Shown here piece after piece: positions 28,081-36,989 of a stretch of DNA of 64,000 nt. The notes beneath the pieces were generated by a model, which saw nothing but the letters and a program-made list of their open reading frames with translations, had not been told where the DNA came from and did not search any database. How positions within the stretch are numbered: position 1 is the first letter of the stretch; every line of letters starts with the position of its first letter. The stretch is from Alphaproteobacteria bacterium. Lineage in GTDB: Bacteria; Pseudomonadota; Alphaproteobacteria; UBA8366. The stretch spans positions 83,787-147,786 of the forward strand of contig WHUA01000010.1 in the NCBI GenBank assembly GCA_009377445.1, given 5' to 3'. Both the position numbers and the translations under genes were made by a program.

Positions 28081-28839
28081 CTATTCGCCGGCCTTCGCGC
28101 GCGCCTGCACCGCCCGCCGGCGCCGCCGCGCCAGCATGTTCAGCCCTTCGATCAGCGCCGAGAACGTCATCGCCGCATAGATGTATCCGCGCGGGACGTG
28201 ATAGCCGAAGCCGTCCGCCACCAGTATGGTCCCGATCATCAGCAGGAAGCCGAGCGCGAGCATCACGACGCTCGGGTTGGCGTTGATGAAATTGGCCAGG
28301 GGCTCGGCCGCCAGCAGCATGACGCCGACGGCGACGACGACGGCGACCACCATGATCGGGACATGGGGCGTCATGCCGACGGCGGTGATGATGCTGTCGA
28401 TCGAGAAGACCATGTCGAGCATCAGTATCTGGCCGATCGCCGCGGCGAAACCGAGGGTCGCCTGCCTGCGGTCGAAGAGGTCCGGCCCCTTGTCCAGATC
28501 GACGTGATGGTGGATTTCCTTCGTCGCCTTCCAGACCAGGAACCCGCCGCCCGCGATCAGGATCAGGTCGCGCCAGGAAAATTCGTTGTCGAACACGCTG
28601 AACAGCGGATCGGTGAGCTTGACGATGACGGCGATCGTGCCGAGCAGCGCCAGCCGCAAGATGAGAGCGCCGCCGATGCCGATGCGCCGCGCCTTGGCGC
28701 GCTGGTGCTCCGGCAGCTTGTTGGTGAGGATCGAGATGAAGATCAGGTTATCGACGCCGAGAACGACCTCCATCACGATCAGGGTCAGGAGTGCCGCCCA
28801 GGTCGAGGGGTCGGCGGCGAGCGTCAGCAATTCATCCAT
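28081..28839 (-). CDS. TerC-family membrane protein
   Basis: A 252-residue protein with seven to eight membrane helices. Conserved acidic motifs of the TerC family are present: [15 protein letters not shown] in helix 1 and [14 protein letters not shown] in the middle, whose Asp/Asn residues are thought to bind a divalent metal such as Mn(II). ATG 28839 gives the usual family N-terminus (MDELLTL); the longer frame to 28923 was not used. TerC relatives export Mn(II) and help load secreted metalloproteins. I looked for a yybP-ykoY manganese riboswitch upstream but could not make a convincing match. Confidence 0.88.
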   Translation of the reverse strand: MDELLTLAADPSTWAALLTLIVMEVVLGVDNLIFISILTNKLPEHQRAKARRIGIGGALILRLALLGTIAVIVKLTDPLFSVFDNEFSWRDLILIAGGGFLVWKATKEIHHHVDLDKGPDLFDRRQATLGFAAAIGQILMLDMVFSIDSIITAVGMTPHVPIMVVAVVVAVGVMLLAAEPLANFINANPSVVMLALGFLLMIGTILVADGFGYHVPRGYIYAAMTFSALIEGLNMLARRRRRAVQARAKAGE

Positions 28840-29042
28840 ATGCGGTATTTCCGTTCCGTGCGGTTGGCCGCTCCTATATAGGGTAGGCTGGATGGCTGCG
28901 AAACCCGTAGAAATACGGGGCACCCCTCCTCTCCCAAGCCGCTAACGACAATATCCGCGCCCGGTTGCACTTCTTTGTGACTGGCCCACCCCGGATCGAC
29001 CCGCCACAATACGTCAACGACGGTCGAACGGGCGGTGCAACC

Positions 29043-29831
29043 ATGATGCGCATGATACTGGCGGCTGTATTTTCCCTCGCCGCCTGGGTGTCGCCGGCGC
29101 AGGCGGAGTTCAGCCGCTGCATCGCCTTCGTCGAGCGCACGCCGGGCATTGTCCCGGTCAGGCTCGCACAGGCGGCGGCGCCCGAGGTGCGCATCACCTT
29201 CGCCACGCATTCGACATTCCGCATTCAGACCCCAGCCGGCGTCATCATCGCGACGGATTATGCCGGCTATGCGGGCGTAGGGCCGGTCCCGACCGTTGTC
29301 ACGATGAACCACGCCCACGACACGCATTTCACCGATTACCCCGATCCGGCGATCCAGTATGTGCTGCGCGGCTGGGACCCGAACGGCGGCCCAGCCGACC
29401 ACAAGCTCAAGATCCAGGATGTCCTCATCCGCAACGTGCCGACGGACATCAAGCGGTGGGACGGGTCGATCGAGCCCTTCGGCAATTCCATCTTCATCTT
29501 CGAAGTCGCCGATCTCTGCATCGGCCACCTCGGCCATCTGCATCACAAGCCGACGCCCGAGCAGCTTGCGCGGATCGGCCGCCTCGACGTCCTGTTCGTG
29601 CCGGTCGACGGCAGCTACACGCTCAACCTCGCGGAAATGACCGAGGTGGTGAAGCAGCTCCGCACCAGCCTCGTGATCCCGATGCACTACTTCGCCGGCT
29701 CGTCGCTGCAACGCTTCATCGCCACGCTCAAGGGCGAGTTCCGCATCGAGGTCGAGAAGGAGCCGGTCACGGTCGTCTCCCTCGCCACCTTGCCGAGCCG
29801 GCCGACGATACGAGTCCTCCCCGGATATTGA
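29043..29831 (+). CDS. Exported MBL-fold metallo-hydrolase (UlaG-like)
   Basis: A 262-residue protein with a signal peptide (MMRMILAAVFSLAAWVSPAQA). The core has the beta-lactamase fold of the UlaG-like Zn hydrolase subgroup: HSTFRIQTPAGVIIATDY, NHAHDTHFTD (the equivalent of HxHxDH), HLGHLHH and a late PMHYF His. It is therefore a periplasmic metal-dependent hydrolase of unknown substrate. ATG 29043 was chosen because the signal peptide starts there; the frame extends upstream to 28965 without a ribosome site. It is divergent from terC. Confidence 0.82.
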   Translation: MMRMILAAVFSLAAWVSPAQAEFSRCIAFVERTPGIVPVRLAQAAAPEVRITFATHSTFRIQTPAGVIIATDYAGYAGVGPVPTVVTMNHAHDTHFTDYPDPAIQYVLRGWDPNGGPADHKLKIQDVLIRNVPTDIKRWDGSIEPFGNSIFIFEVADLCIGHLGHLHHKPTPEQLARIGRLDVLFVPVDGSYTLNLAEMTEVVKQLRTSLVIPMHYFAGSSLQRFIATLKGEFRIEVEKEPVTVVSLATLPSRPTIRVLPGY

Positions 29832-29891
29832 CAGCGACCGCCGTAACGTCCGGTAATTGACCTGCCGCACACTGCCGGAAAGGAAATCGCC

Positions 29892-30758
29892 ATGCCGAAG
29901 GCCGCCGCGCCCGCAGGGGTTACCGTCACGCCGGTCGGCGCCGTCATCGGCGCCGAGGTGCAGGGCATCGATCTCTCGGGCGATCTGGAACGTGGCGTCC
30001 GCGCCTGGATACGCGACGCCGTCATCGAGCACGGCGTCCTGGTCTTTCGGGGCCAGGACCTGGACGCCCCGCGATTTCACGACTTCGCCGGCGGATTCGG
30101 CCCGCTGCAACACCACGTGCTGCGCAAGTACCGCCACAAGGATTTTCCCGGGCTGTCGTGGCTGACCAACGTGGAGGCGGACGGCTCCGTCGACCGCTTC
30201 GGCGTCACCCGCGCGACCTCCTGGCACACGGACGGGACCTACACCGACGATCCGCCCGCGATCGGCATCCTGCATGCGCTGGAGACGCCGTCGAAAGGCG
30301 CGGGCACGCTGTTCGTCAGCATGAAGGCGGCCTACGCGGCCCTGACCGATGGCGAGAGGACGCGCATCGCCCCCCTCGTCGGCCTGCATCGCCACGGCGG
30401 CGGGCCGGGCGGCGGCATGTACGACAACTCCCTCGACGAGGATCAGGCGGAAGGCCACAGCGACGTGCGCCATCCCGCCGTGCGGCCGCATCCGGCGAGC
30501 GGCGAGCCCGTGCTCTACGTCAATCCCACGCACGTCCGCAGCTTCGAGGGCATGAAGCCAGAGGACAGCGTGCCCCTCGTCCTGGAGCTGGTCGACAAGG
30601 CCACCCGCCGCGACGTCGTCTATCACCACAATTGGCGGCCCGGCGACCTGCTGATGTGGGACGAGCACAGCACGATGCATCGCGGCGAAGGCGCTTACGA
30701 TCCGGCCGAGCGCCGGGTTATGCTCCGCGCCATCGTGCAGCGCTGCACGCGCGCATAA
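29892..30758 (+). CDS. TauD/TfdA-family Fe(II)/2-oxoglutarate dioxygenase
   Basis: A 288-residue dioxygenase. The iron triad is His112 and Asp114 in SWHTDGTYTD and His263 in HSTMHRG; Arg residues in ERRVMLRAIV (274/275/279) include the 2-oxoglutarate anchor. The N-terminal VIGAEVQGIDLS segment is typical. It is followed 21 bp later by an SDR and then by a GntR regulator, so the pair may hydroxylate and then oxidise the same substrate. It differs in its insert (a Gly-rich HGGGPGGG stretch around 165-175) from the other five family members of the window. Confidence 0.9.
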   Translation: MPKAAAPAGVTVTPVGAVIGAEVQGIDLSGDLERGVRAWIRDAVIEHGVLVFRGQDLDAPRFHDFAGGFGPLQHHVLRKYRHKDFPGLSWLTNVEADGSVDRFGVTRATSWHTDGTYTDDPPAIGILHALETPSKGAGTLFVSMKAAYAALTDGERTRIAPLVGLHRHGGGPGGGMYDNSLDEDQAEGHSDVRHPAVRPHPASGEPVLYVNPTHVRSFEGMKPEDSVPLVLELVDKATRRDVVYHHNWRPGDLLMWDEHSTMHRGEGAYDPAERRVMLRAIVQRCTRA

Positions 30759-30779
30759 GATATCAACGGGAGAGAACGC

Positions 30780-31541
30780 ATGGATCTGGGACTCGAGGGC
30801 AAGCGCGCGATCGTCACCGGCGGCACGCGCGGCATCGGCCGCAAGACGGTCGAGCTGCTGCTCGCGGAAGGCTGCGACGTCGGCTTCTGCGCGCGCGACA
30901 GGAAGCAGGTCGACGAGGCGGTCGGCGCCCTGTCGAAATCCGGGCGCAAGGTGGTCGGCGGCGCCGTCGACGTGACCGACGGCGACGCGCTGCGCGCCTG
31001 GGTGACGAAGACGGCGGGGGCGCTGGGCGGGCTCGACATCCTGGTCCCGAACGCGAGCGCGCTGGTCGAGAAGGCGGACGAGGCCGCATGGCGCCTGGGA
31101 CTGGAGGTCGACGTGCTCGGCACCGTGCGCGCGGTCGAGGCCGCCCTGCCCTTCCTCGAGAAATCGGACGCCGCGTCGATCGTCGGGATCGCCAGCACGG
31201 CGGGGGTGAACATCGCGGGCGGCGTCCGCGCCTATACCGGGCACAAGGCGGCGATCATCGCCTACATGAAGTCCCTCTGCGTCGCCTACGGGCGCAAAGG
31301 CATCCGCGCCAACACGGTGTCGCCCGGCGCGATCTATTTCGACGGCGGCGTCTGGGACAGGCGCAAGCGCGAGCAGCCGGCGATGTATGATGCAGCGATG
31401 AAGCGCGCGCCCTTCGGCCGCCTCGGCAAGCCGGAGGAGGTCGCCAACGCGATCGTCTTCCTCGCCAGCCCCGCCGCGAGCTACATCAGCGGCACCAACC
31501 TGATCATCGACGGCGCCGTGACCTCGCGGATTCAGTACTGA
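30780..31541 (+). CDS. SDR-family oxidoreductase
   Basis: A 253-residue short-chain dehydrogenase with all classical motifs: TGGTRGIG (13-20) for NAD(P), PNAS for the central NNAG equivalent, the Ser in GIASTAGV and the Tyr/Lys in AYTGHKAA. The C-terminal YISGTNLIIDGA is the usual dimer tail. It is a cytoplasmic NAD(P)-dependent alcohol or ketone oxidoreductase, most likely acting with the dioxygenase gene just upstream (21-bp gap, GGGAGAGAACGC ribosome site). In contrast with the SDR at 749 its catalytic residues are intact. Confidence 0.9.
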   Translation: MDLGLEGKRAIVTGGTRGIGRKTVELLLAEGCDVGFCARDRKQVDEAVGALSKSGRKVVGGAVDVTDGDALRAWVTKTAGALGGLDILVPNASALVEKADEAAWRLGLEVDVLGTVRAVEAALPFLEKSDAASIVGIASTAGVNIAGGVRAYTGHKAAIIAYMKSLCVAYGRKGIRANTVSPGAIYFDGGVWDRRKREQPAMYDAAMKRAPFGRLGKPEEVANAIVFLASPAASYISGTNLIIDGAVTSRIQY

Positions 31542-31549
31542 GCGGCGGT

Positions 31550-31577
31550 TTGACCCCGGCATATATGACATTATAAT
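31550..31577 (+). promoter_or_regulatory. Near-consensus sigma-70 promoter of the GntR gene, with overlapping palindrome
   Basis: TTGACC (31550-31555) and TATAAT (31572-31577) are separated by 16 bp in the gap after the SDR stop. The -10 box lies in a perfect palindrome CATTATAATG (31569-31578), a candidate autoregulatory operator. This is the best-matching promoter in the window along with that of brnTA. Confidence 0.65.
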
Positions 31578-31612
31578 GATTCAAATATCGACTTCGATTG
31601 GAGCGCCGAACT

Positions 31613-32407
31613 TTGGACGATTTCGTCGTCGCCCATGCCGCTTCGGGCACCCTTTACCAGCGCGTGACGCAGGATCTGCGCGGGAAGATCCTCTCGGGAA
31701 ACCTCGCGCCGGGCGCCCAATTGCCGCCGGAGGAGGCGCTTTGCCGGCGATACAGGGTGAGCCGCATCACCGTCCGCCGCGCGGTCGCCGAGCTCGTGCA
31801 GCAGCGGCTGCTGGTCCGCAAGCAAGGCGTCGGCACCTTCGTCACCGACCGCGCCCGGGAGATGCGCAGCTTTCATTTTTCCGGCGTCCTGGATTACATG
31901 GATGGCCCCGTTCAATTCTCGAGGCAGGTTCTCGCCGCGGAGGTCGTGACGGCCGACCCGGCCGTCGCCCAGGCATTATTGCTGCCGGCCGGGGCGGAGG
32001 TCCACCACACCCGCTATCGCATCCATCGCGACGAGCAGACTCTTGCGCTCAACGACGGCTACGTCGCGGTGCTGGACGGCGAAGAAACGCCGGAGCTGGA
32101 CTATCACGGCGACCTCTCGTCCGTCCGGGCGATGGAAAGGCGCCTGGGCCAGCCGATCGAAAGCGCGGAGCAGGAAATGGACGCGATCGCGACGGACGAA
32201 GAGCTGGCGGAGCATCTCGATCTCGCCCCCGGCAGCCCTATCATCCGGGTCCGCCGCTCCTACTTTGCGGTCGGCGGACAGCCGACGAAATATGTCGTCA
32301 TCCACTACCACCCCCAGCGCTACCGTTTCTTCGTCGACCTCGCGCCGCCGAACGGCGTCGCGATCCACCCGCTGCCTTCCTACTCGCCGCAGGCGACGCG
32401 TTCCTGA
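31613..32407 (+). CDS. GntR-family transcriptional regulator with UTRA domain
   Basis: A 264-residue regulator. Residues about 10-80 form the GntR winged helix (LYQRVTQDLRGKILSGNLAPG, then LCRRYRVSRITVRRAV and VGTFV). The rest is a UTRA effector domain of the HutC subfamily, with LPAGAEVHHTRYRIHRD and GSPIIRVRRSYFA. The start is TTG 31613, preceded by GGAG at a 9-base distance; a TTG at 31598 has no ribosome site. It probably senses a small metabolite and controls the dioxygenase-SDR pair immediately upstream or itself; the target is inferred from position. Confidence 0.88.
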   Translation: MDDFVVAHAASGTLYQRVTQDLRGKILSGNLAPGAQLPPEEALCRRYRVSRITVRRAVAELVQQRLLVRKQGVGTFVTDRAREMRSFHFSGVLDYMDGPVQFSRQVLAAEVVTADPAVAQALLLPAGAEVHHTRYRIHRDEQTLALNDGYVAVLDGEETPELDYHGDLSSVRAMERRLGQPIESAEQEMDAIATDEELAEHLDLAPGSPIIRVRRSYFAVGGQPTKYVVIHYHPQRYRFFVDLAPPNGVAIHPLPSYSPQATRS

Positions 32408-32519
32408 CAGCCCGAGCAACCGCCGCGCCATTCCGCCGAGATGGACACCTGAAGGCTGCGCAGACGATCCATCGGTCATTTGCTCTGAAGGGGCCATCGG
32501 GCCGCGCATACGGGGAAAC

Positions 32520-33281
32520 TCAGCCCTTCCGGCCCTTGGCGGGTTTTTCCGCTGCGGCGGGCTTGAGGCGGATCCGCAGCGCGCGGCCGCCCGGCTGGCT
32601 GACCTCGAACGCCTTGGTATTGCGGACGAGGTCGCTCAGCTTGGTGTAGCCGTAGGTGCGCGGGTCGAAGTCGGGCGCGAGATTGGTGAGTTGCTGCCCG
32701 ACCCCGCCGAGCCCCACCCAGCCGTCTTCGTCATCCATCTGCGAAATGACTTTCTTGAGGATCGGCACCGCGGCGCTGGGCGATTGCAGCGGTCTCGCGC
32801 CGGGCGCCGCGTCCTTCTCAAGCGCGGGAACCTGCTGCAGCAGGTTCTCCGTGTAGATGAAGCGCCGGCATGCCTGGCGGAAGCTTTCCGGCGTCTTCTG
32901 CTCGCCGAAGCCGTAGACGTCGAGCCCCTGCTCGCGAATGCGCGCGGCAAGACGGGTGAAATCGCTGTCCGACGACACCAGGCAGAATCCGCCGAACAAT
33001 CCGCTGTGCAGGAGATCCATGGCGTCGATCACCAGCGCGATATCCGAGGAGTTCTTCCCCGACGTGTAAGCGAACTGCTGATGCGGGATGATCGCATGCT
33101 TGGACAGGATGTCGGCCCATGCCTTGAGCCGCGGGCCGGAGAAGTCACCGTAGATGCGGCGGACGCTGGCCTCGCCGATCTTGGCGATCTCGTCGAACAA
33201 TCCGTCGGCAATGCGCGGCGAGGCATTGTCGGCGTCGATGAGAACGGCCAGCTTGGTCGAGGGGTTATCCGCCGGCATCAA
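32520..33281 (-). CDS. NYN-domain protein with C-terminal OST-HTH/LOTUS domain
   Basis: A 253-residue LabA/DUF88-type protein. The NYN (PIN-like) nuclease fold begins LAVLIDADNAS (Asp16, Asp18) and has the acidic cluster LVSSDSDFTRLAARIRE, a metal-dependent RNase-type site, at about 103-119. After a Pro/Ala-rich linker, residues about 170-235 form a LOTUS domain (VGQQLTNLAPDF, YTKLSDLVRN). Such proteins are thought to process or bind RNA. It overlaps the small upstream gene by 4 bp (ATGA), so the two are coupled. The substrate is unknown. Confidence 0.88.
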   Translation of the reverse strand: MMPADNPSTKLAVLIDADNASPRIADGLFDEIAKIGEASVRRIYGDFSGPRLKAWADILSKHAIIPHQQFAYTSGKNSSDIALVIDAMDLLHSGLFGGFCLVSSDSDFTRLAARIREQGLDVYGFGEQKTPESFRQACRRFIYTENLLQQVPALEKDAAPGARPLQSPSAAVPILKKVISQMDDEDGWVGLGGVGQQLTNLAPDFDPRTYGYTKLSDLVRNTKAFEVSQPGGRALRIRLKPAAAEKPAKGRKG

Positions 33282-33484
33282 TCGGACAGCATCGTCAAAG
33301 CCGCGCGGCGGTCTCCCGGCTTCAGCTTGAGAAACAGCGCGCGGGCTTTCTTGATGTCGCGCTCGGTGCCGCTCTCGGCCGCGGCCTTGAGGGCGATGGT
33401 CGTCGAATGCTCGGGCCCGCAGACGAAGGCCAATGCCTTGGCCAGGCGACCGATCGCGTCACGGTCGAACTTCGCTTCTTCCAC
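33278..33484 (-). CDS. Small hypothetical protein coupled to the NYN gene
   Basis: A 68-residue helical protein with content such as DRDAIGRLAKALAFVCGPEH, ALKAAAESGTERDIKKARA and a C-terminal GDRRAALTMLSD. No known domain is recognised. I placed the start at GTG 33484 because GGAGG lies eight bases upstream; an ATG at 33556 would give 92 residues but has a poorly spaced ribosome site and a low-complexity extension. The stop overlaps the start of the NYN-OST-HTH gene by ATGA. Probably a conserved alphaproteobacterial small protein; function unknown. Confidence 0.65.
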   Translation of the reverse strand: MEEAKFDRDAIGRLAKALAFVCGPEHSTTIALKAAAESGTERDIKKARALFLKLKPGDRRAALTMLSD

Positions 33485-33589
33485 CAAGATGTCCTCCAAA
33501 GGCCGCCATGCCGCGCCGCCGTCGATCGGGCGCCGCCCAGGCACGCATGCGGCCATCCTCTCCGCTATGCGCCCTGGACGAAGCGCTTG

Positions 33590-35551
33590 TCAATGCCAGG
33601 CCGCTGGCTTCGCCCTGGCGCGGGCGATCTCGATCACCGCCTCGGGCTGGACGACGCGCACGGCCGGCAGCAGCAGGGTGGCGGTGGTGCCGGCGCCGGG
33701 CACGCTCTCGTACCGCAGCGTGCCGCCGTGCAGGCGGGCGAGTTCGAGCGCGATCGGAACGCCCAGCCCCGTTCCCTCGTGCGAGGTGGAAAAAGCGGTT
33801 TCGACCTGCCGGAACGGCAGCACTATTTCGGCAAGGTCCTCGCCCGACATGCCGATGCCCGTATCGCTTACCCGTACCTCGACCGTCCCGTCGCCGCCGA
33901 CCCGGATTCCGACCCCGACCGTCCCGCCCTTTGGCGTGAACTTGATGGCGTTCGACAGGAGGTTCAGCAGTATCTGCGTTATCCGGCGCGGGTCCACGCG
34001 GAGCCGCAGCGCCTCCGGGCCCGGCTCCCGGACCAGGATCACGCCGTGCTTCCGGGCGCTCAACTCGACCTGCATCACGGCATTGTCGATCAGGTCCCGC
34101 GCGGCAAGCGTCTGCTCGTGCAGCCGCACCTCGCCAGCCGACACCTTGGTCATCTCGAGAACGTCGTTGATGATCGCGAGAAGATGCGCCCCGCTCGTAT
34201 GGATGTCTTCGGCGTAGCCCCGGTACCGCCCGTTGCCGATCGGCCCGAGAAGCTCCCGCTTGAGCACTTCGGAAAAGCCGATGATCGCATTCAGCGGCGT
34301 CCGCAGCTCGTGGCTCATGCGCGACAGGAACTCCGACTTGGCCCGGTTGGCGCGCTCGGCGTTGAAGGTGGCCTCGCGCAACGAGGTCACGGCGGTCCTC
34401 CGCTGCCGGATATTCAGCAGCAGCAGAATGATCATGAAGGTCTGGAAAGCGATGAAGGCGATGCCGCCGAGCATCCAGCCGACGTATTCGTGCAAGACGC
34501 TGGCCGGCCGGTTTATGAAGCGGGCGTCCGGCGGCAGCAGCGCCGGATCGATGCCCAGCCGGAGGACCTCCTTGTAGTCGAACGCAAAGACATTCGGGCT
34601 GTTCGCGATCACCTTCAGGCTGGCGGCGGGTGTCCCGTTCAGGATCTGCGCGCCGAGCCCCGCCGCGGCGCGGCCCTGCTCTTCGTGGCTCACCAGCTTG
34701 CCGCCGAGCATGCCGTAACCGAGCCCATGGGACTGCACGGCGAAGACGGGTCCCTTGAAGACGGCTTTGACGCCGCGGAGAAAGCCGTAAAAATCCAGCG
34801 CCCGGCCGTCGCGGTCGCGCGCGGAGCAGTCGATGAACAAGGGAGCCCCGGGAGGAAGCCGCTTCAATGTCTCGAAGAACTCGGCATAGGTCTCCTCGGC
34901 GAGCGAATGAAGCTTGATATCGAGCCGTTCGGTCATGCGGTCCGCGCTCTCGAACGACCTACGATTCCTTACGCCGGTTCGCGTATTGTCGATCACGACG
35001 TGCACCTTTTCCGCGTCCGGGTACAGGCGCTCGATCAGCCGCAGCGTCTCTTCGACCGACCGGCGCTCGATCACGCCGACGACCATCGGGTTGGCATCCT
35101 GCGCGAGAGCCCGTTTCGCATTGTTGACGCTGAGAAATACGATCGGAATGCCGCGGAACAGGCTTTCCTGATTGTCGAGGACGAACTCGAATGCGTTGTC
35201 GTCCGCAACGAAGACGATATCGTATGGCGGCAGCGTGGCCAGCTTCGCCGCGAGGCCCGCACGAAAGCGCGGCGCCATCTCGCCGACCGGAAACCGCTTC
35301 GTATCCATGAACTCGATATCGAGCGTGAGCTTGTCGCGGGCGTAGCCGGCCTCCGCGAGCCCCGCGGTCAGGCCGCGGACCTGCGGAAAGAAGGACGGGA
35401 ACTCCGGGTGATAGGAGCCGATGAACAGAGCCCTGGGATGATGCGGCGGCTTCGCCTGCGCCTGCGGCGGCGCATACAGCAGGATGACGGCGGCCAAGAC
35501 GGCCCGGATGATGCAAACTATGCGACAGGCCATCTCCGACACGGTCCTCAC
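33590..35551 (-). CDS. Sensor histidine kinase with periplasmic ABC-substrate-binding-like domain
   Basis: A 653-residue membrane kinase. After a signal-anchor (VCIIRAVLAAVILLY), residues about 40-330 resemble the periplasmic ABC_sub_bind family (RALFIGSYHPEFPSFF; IVFVADDNAFEFVLDN; PIVFLSVNN). A membrane helix (GWMLGGIAFIAFQTFMIILL) leads to HisKA with the H-box SRMSHELRTPLNAIIGFSE and an ATPase domain (LLSNAIKF, DTGIGMS, GTGLGVPIA). It lacks a receiver domain and no response regulator is adjacent. The start is uncertain: GTG 35551 or the ATG at 35533. Most likely senses an exported small ligand; which one is unknown. Confidence 0.85.
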   Translation of the reverse strand: MRTVSEMACRIVCIIRAVLAAVILLYAPPQAQAKPPHHPRALFIGSYHPEFPSFFPQVRGLTAGLAEAGYARDKLTLDIEFMDTKRFPVGEMAPRFRAGLAAKLATLPPYDIVFVADDNAFEFVLDNQESLFRGIPIVFLSVNNAKRALAQDANPMVVGVIERRSVEETLRLIERLYPDAEKVHVVIDNTRTGVRNRRSFESADRMTERLDIKLHSLAEETYAEFFETLKRLPPGAPLFIDCSARDRDGRALDFYGFLRGVKAVFKGPVFAVQSHGLGYGMLGGKLVSHEEQGRAAAGLGAQILNGTPAASLKVIANSPNVFAFDYKEVLRLGIDPALLPPDARFINRPASVLHEYVGWMLGGIAFIAFQTFMIILLLLNIRQRRTAVTSLREATFNAERANRAKSEFLSRMSHELRTPLNAIIGFSEVLKRELLGPIGNGRYRGYAEDIHTSGAHLLAIINDVLEMTKVSAGEVRLHEQTLAARDLIDNAVMQVELSARKHGVILVREPGPEALRLRVDPRRITQILLNLLSNAIKFTPKGGTVGVGIRVGGDGTVEVRVSDTGIGMSGEDLAEIVLPFRQVETAFSTSHEGTGLGVPIALELARLHGGTLRYESVPGAGTTATLLLPAVRVVQPEAVIEIARARAKPAAWH

Positions 35552-35761
35552 GTCCGGCCCGGGTTGAAATCCCGAATGTAGTATCTATACGCCCAGTCAC
35601 GCGCGATGGGTAGAGAGAGAAGCGCCCTTCCCGCTTTTACTTCGCGACGTTTTGCACATTCGCCCATCCGAAGTTGCCAAATCCGCTAATCAGCCGGGGG
35701 TACCCAAGAATAGCGCGCCGGCGCAGCAGGAACGAGCGCGAGCGTCAACGCGTTAGCCCTA

Positions 35762-36721
35762 TTGAAAAATGCTGTGACCGCATGGACAATCAGGGAGGTG
35801 CGTGTCATCGGGATAGTCAGCGATTACCGCAAGGCGCGCGGGGGCTTCCGCCGCAACGATCTCGGTATGGCCATCGAGGGTGCGCAATCGCCCGCGGCCG
35901 ACGACGCCGTCGGCCGGGTCGCCCGATACTTCAACAGTCTCGACGCGGCCGCATACGCCGATCACTACGCGCATGAGGCCCTCGACACATCGCCGTCCGC
36001 CTATTTCTTTCAAAGGCGCCAGGCGATCGTCATGGGCGTTCTGCAATCCTCGAAGGGGGGAAGGATACTCGACGTCGGTTGCGGCCCCGGCATATTTGCC
36101 GGGCCATGCCTCGAGCGAGGCTTCCGCTATCACGGGATCGATTTGGCCAGTCGCATGATCGACGAGGGCCATCGCCGGTTCGGCAACCTCGAAGGAATTG
36201 AGTTCACCGTTGGCGATGCGCGGCAGCTCCCGATTCCTTCCGATAGCATCGATGCCTTGTTGTGCCTGGGAATGCTCGAATACGTCTCCCAGGAACAAGA
36301 AGCGCTTTACCTGAAGGAAATGGCCAGGGTCGTAAAGCCCGGCGGGATCGCGGTCTTCTCGTTCCTGAATGCGCGCAGCCCTCACTGGCTGGTGAACGAC
36401 TACGCATTCCCGATTGTCCGGTCGTGCCTCTGGCATATCAAGGAAGCCCTGAACAAATCGAAATTGGTGGCCGTCAGGGATTTCTCCGCAAAGGGATTCA
36501 GCACGCGAAAGTTCAGGCCCAACGAAAGGATGGCGCTGCTGCGCGCGACGGGCCTTTCCTTGGTCGGCATGACGTATTTTTCGGCAAACGTCCTGCCGCC
36601 TCACATCGACTCCCTTATGCCGCGTCAATCGGTGTGGGCGGCCGCGAAGCTCGAGCCGCTGTTGGCGAAGCCCTCGCTGAGCTGGCTGGGACAGGGGTTT
36701 ATCGTCGCCGTCCGGAAGTGA
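35762..36721 (+). CDS. Class I SAM-dependent methyltransferase
   Basis: A protein of up to 319 residues with a Methyltransf_11 domain: motif I RILDVGCGPGIFAG, then YHGIDLASRMI, FTVGDARQLPIPSDSIDALLC and VVKPGGIAVFSFLN. A C-terminal segment (LPPHIDSLMP, SWLGQGFIVAVRK) resembles those of small-molecule or lipid methyltransferases. The N-terminus is uncertain: TTG 35762 gives the longest version but has no good ribosome site, and a GTG near 35799 or an ATG near 35866 are alternatives. It stands alone between the divergent kinase gene and repeats. Substrate unknown. Confidence 0.78.
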   Translation: MKNAVTAWTIREVRVIGIVSDYRKARGGFRRNDLGMAIEGAQSPAADDAVGRVARYFNSLDAAAYADHYAHEALDTSPSAYFFQRRQAIVMGVLQSSKGGRILDVGCGPGIFAGPCLERGFRYHGIDLASRMIDEGHRRFGNLEGIEFTVGDARQLPIPSDSIDALLCLGMLEYVSQEQEALYLKEMARVVKPGGIAVFSFLNARSPHWLVNDYAFPIVRSCLWHIKEALNKSKLVAVRDFSAKGFSTRKFRPNERMALLRATGLSLVGMTYFSANVLPPHIDSLMPRQSVWAAAKLEPLLAKPSLSWLGQGFIVAVRK

Positions 36722-36739
36722 CCCGGCGATCGCGCCGTC

Positions 36740-36967
36740 TCATGCTTCGTGTCGACAAGGTCGGGGCAGAACAACAACGTTGCCCTCATCCTGAGCCCGT
36801 CGAAGGATGAGTACGCTCCCACGGCCATGCCGGCTCATGCTTCGACAAGCTCAGCATGAGGGCTACCGTTGCGCTGAGACGGAAAAAGGGGACAGAGCCC
36901 TATTTCGAAATAGGGCTCTGTCCCCTTTTTCGAATGCCGCCCTCATCGTGAGCGTGTCGAATGACGA
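36740..36967. repeat. Cluster of family B repeat units
   Basis: Variant copies of the TCGACAAGCTCAGCATGAGG unit: about 36740-36765 (degenerate), 36784-36811 (CCTCATCCTGAGCCCGTCGA orientation), 36835-36861, and 36940-36967 (degenerate), with the family D palindrome in between. They make up most of the 268-bp gap between the methyltransferase and the convergent dioxygenase; no gene is seen there. Confidence 0.75.
36882..36931. repeat. Family D perfect 50-bp palindrome
   Basis: Two copies of the family D unit head to head: each arm is 25 bp, starts GAAAAAGGGGACAGAGCCC and the two meet at TTTC|GAAA without mismatch. It would form a very stable cruciform or RNA hairpin and, with the flanking A- and T-runs, might act as a bidirectional terminator between two convergent genes. 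The related tandem copies are at 26042-26090 and an inverted single copy at about 26208-26232. Confidence 0.9.
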
Positions 36968-36989
36968 GCACGCCCCATCCCGCCTTCCC

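Noticed and set aside
28840..29040. Possible yybP-ykoY manganese riboswitch upstream of terC
   Set aside because: The minus-strand leader has a GGGAGAGGAGGGG stretch and a hairpin, but I could not match the two conserved loops of that RNA class; a covariance-model scan would be decisive.
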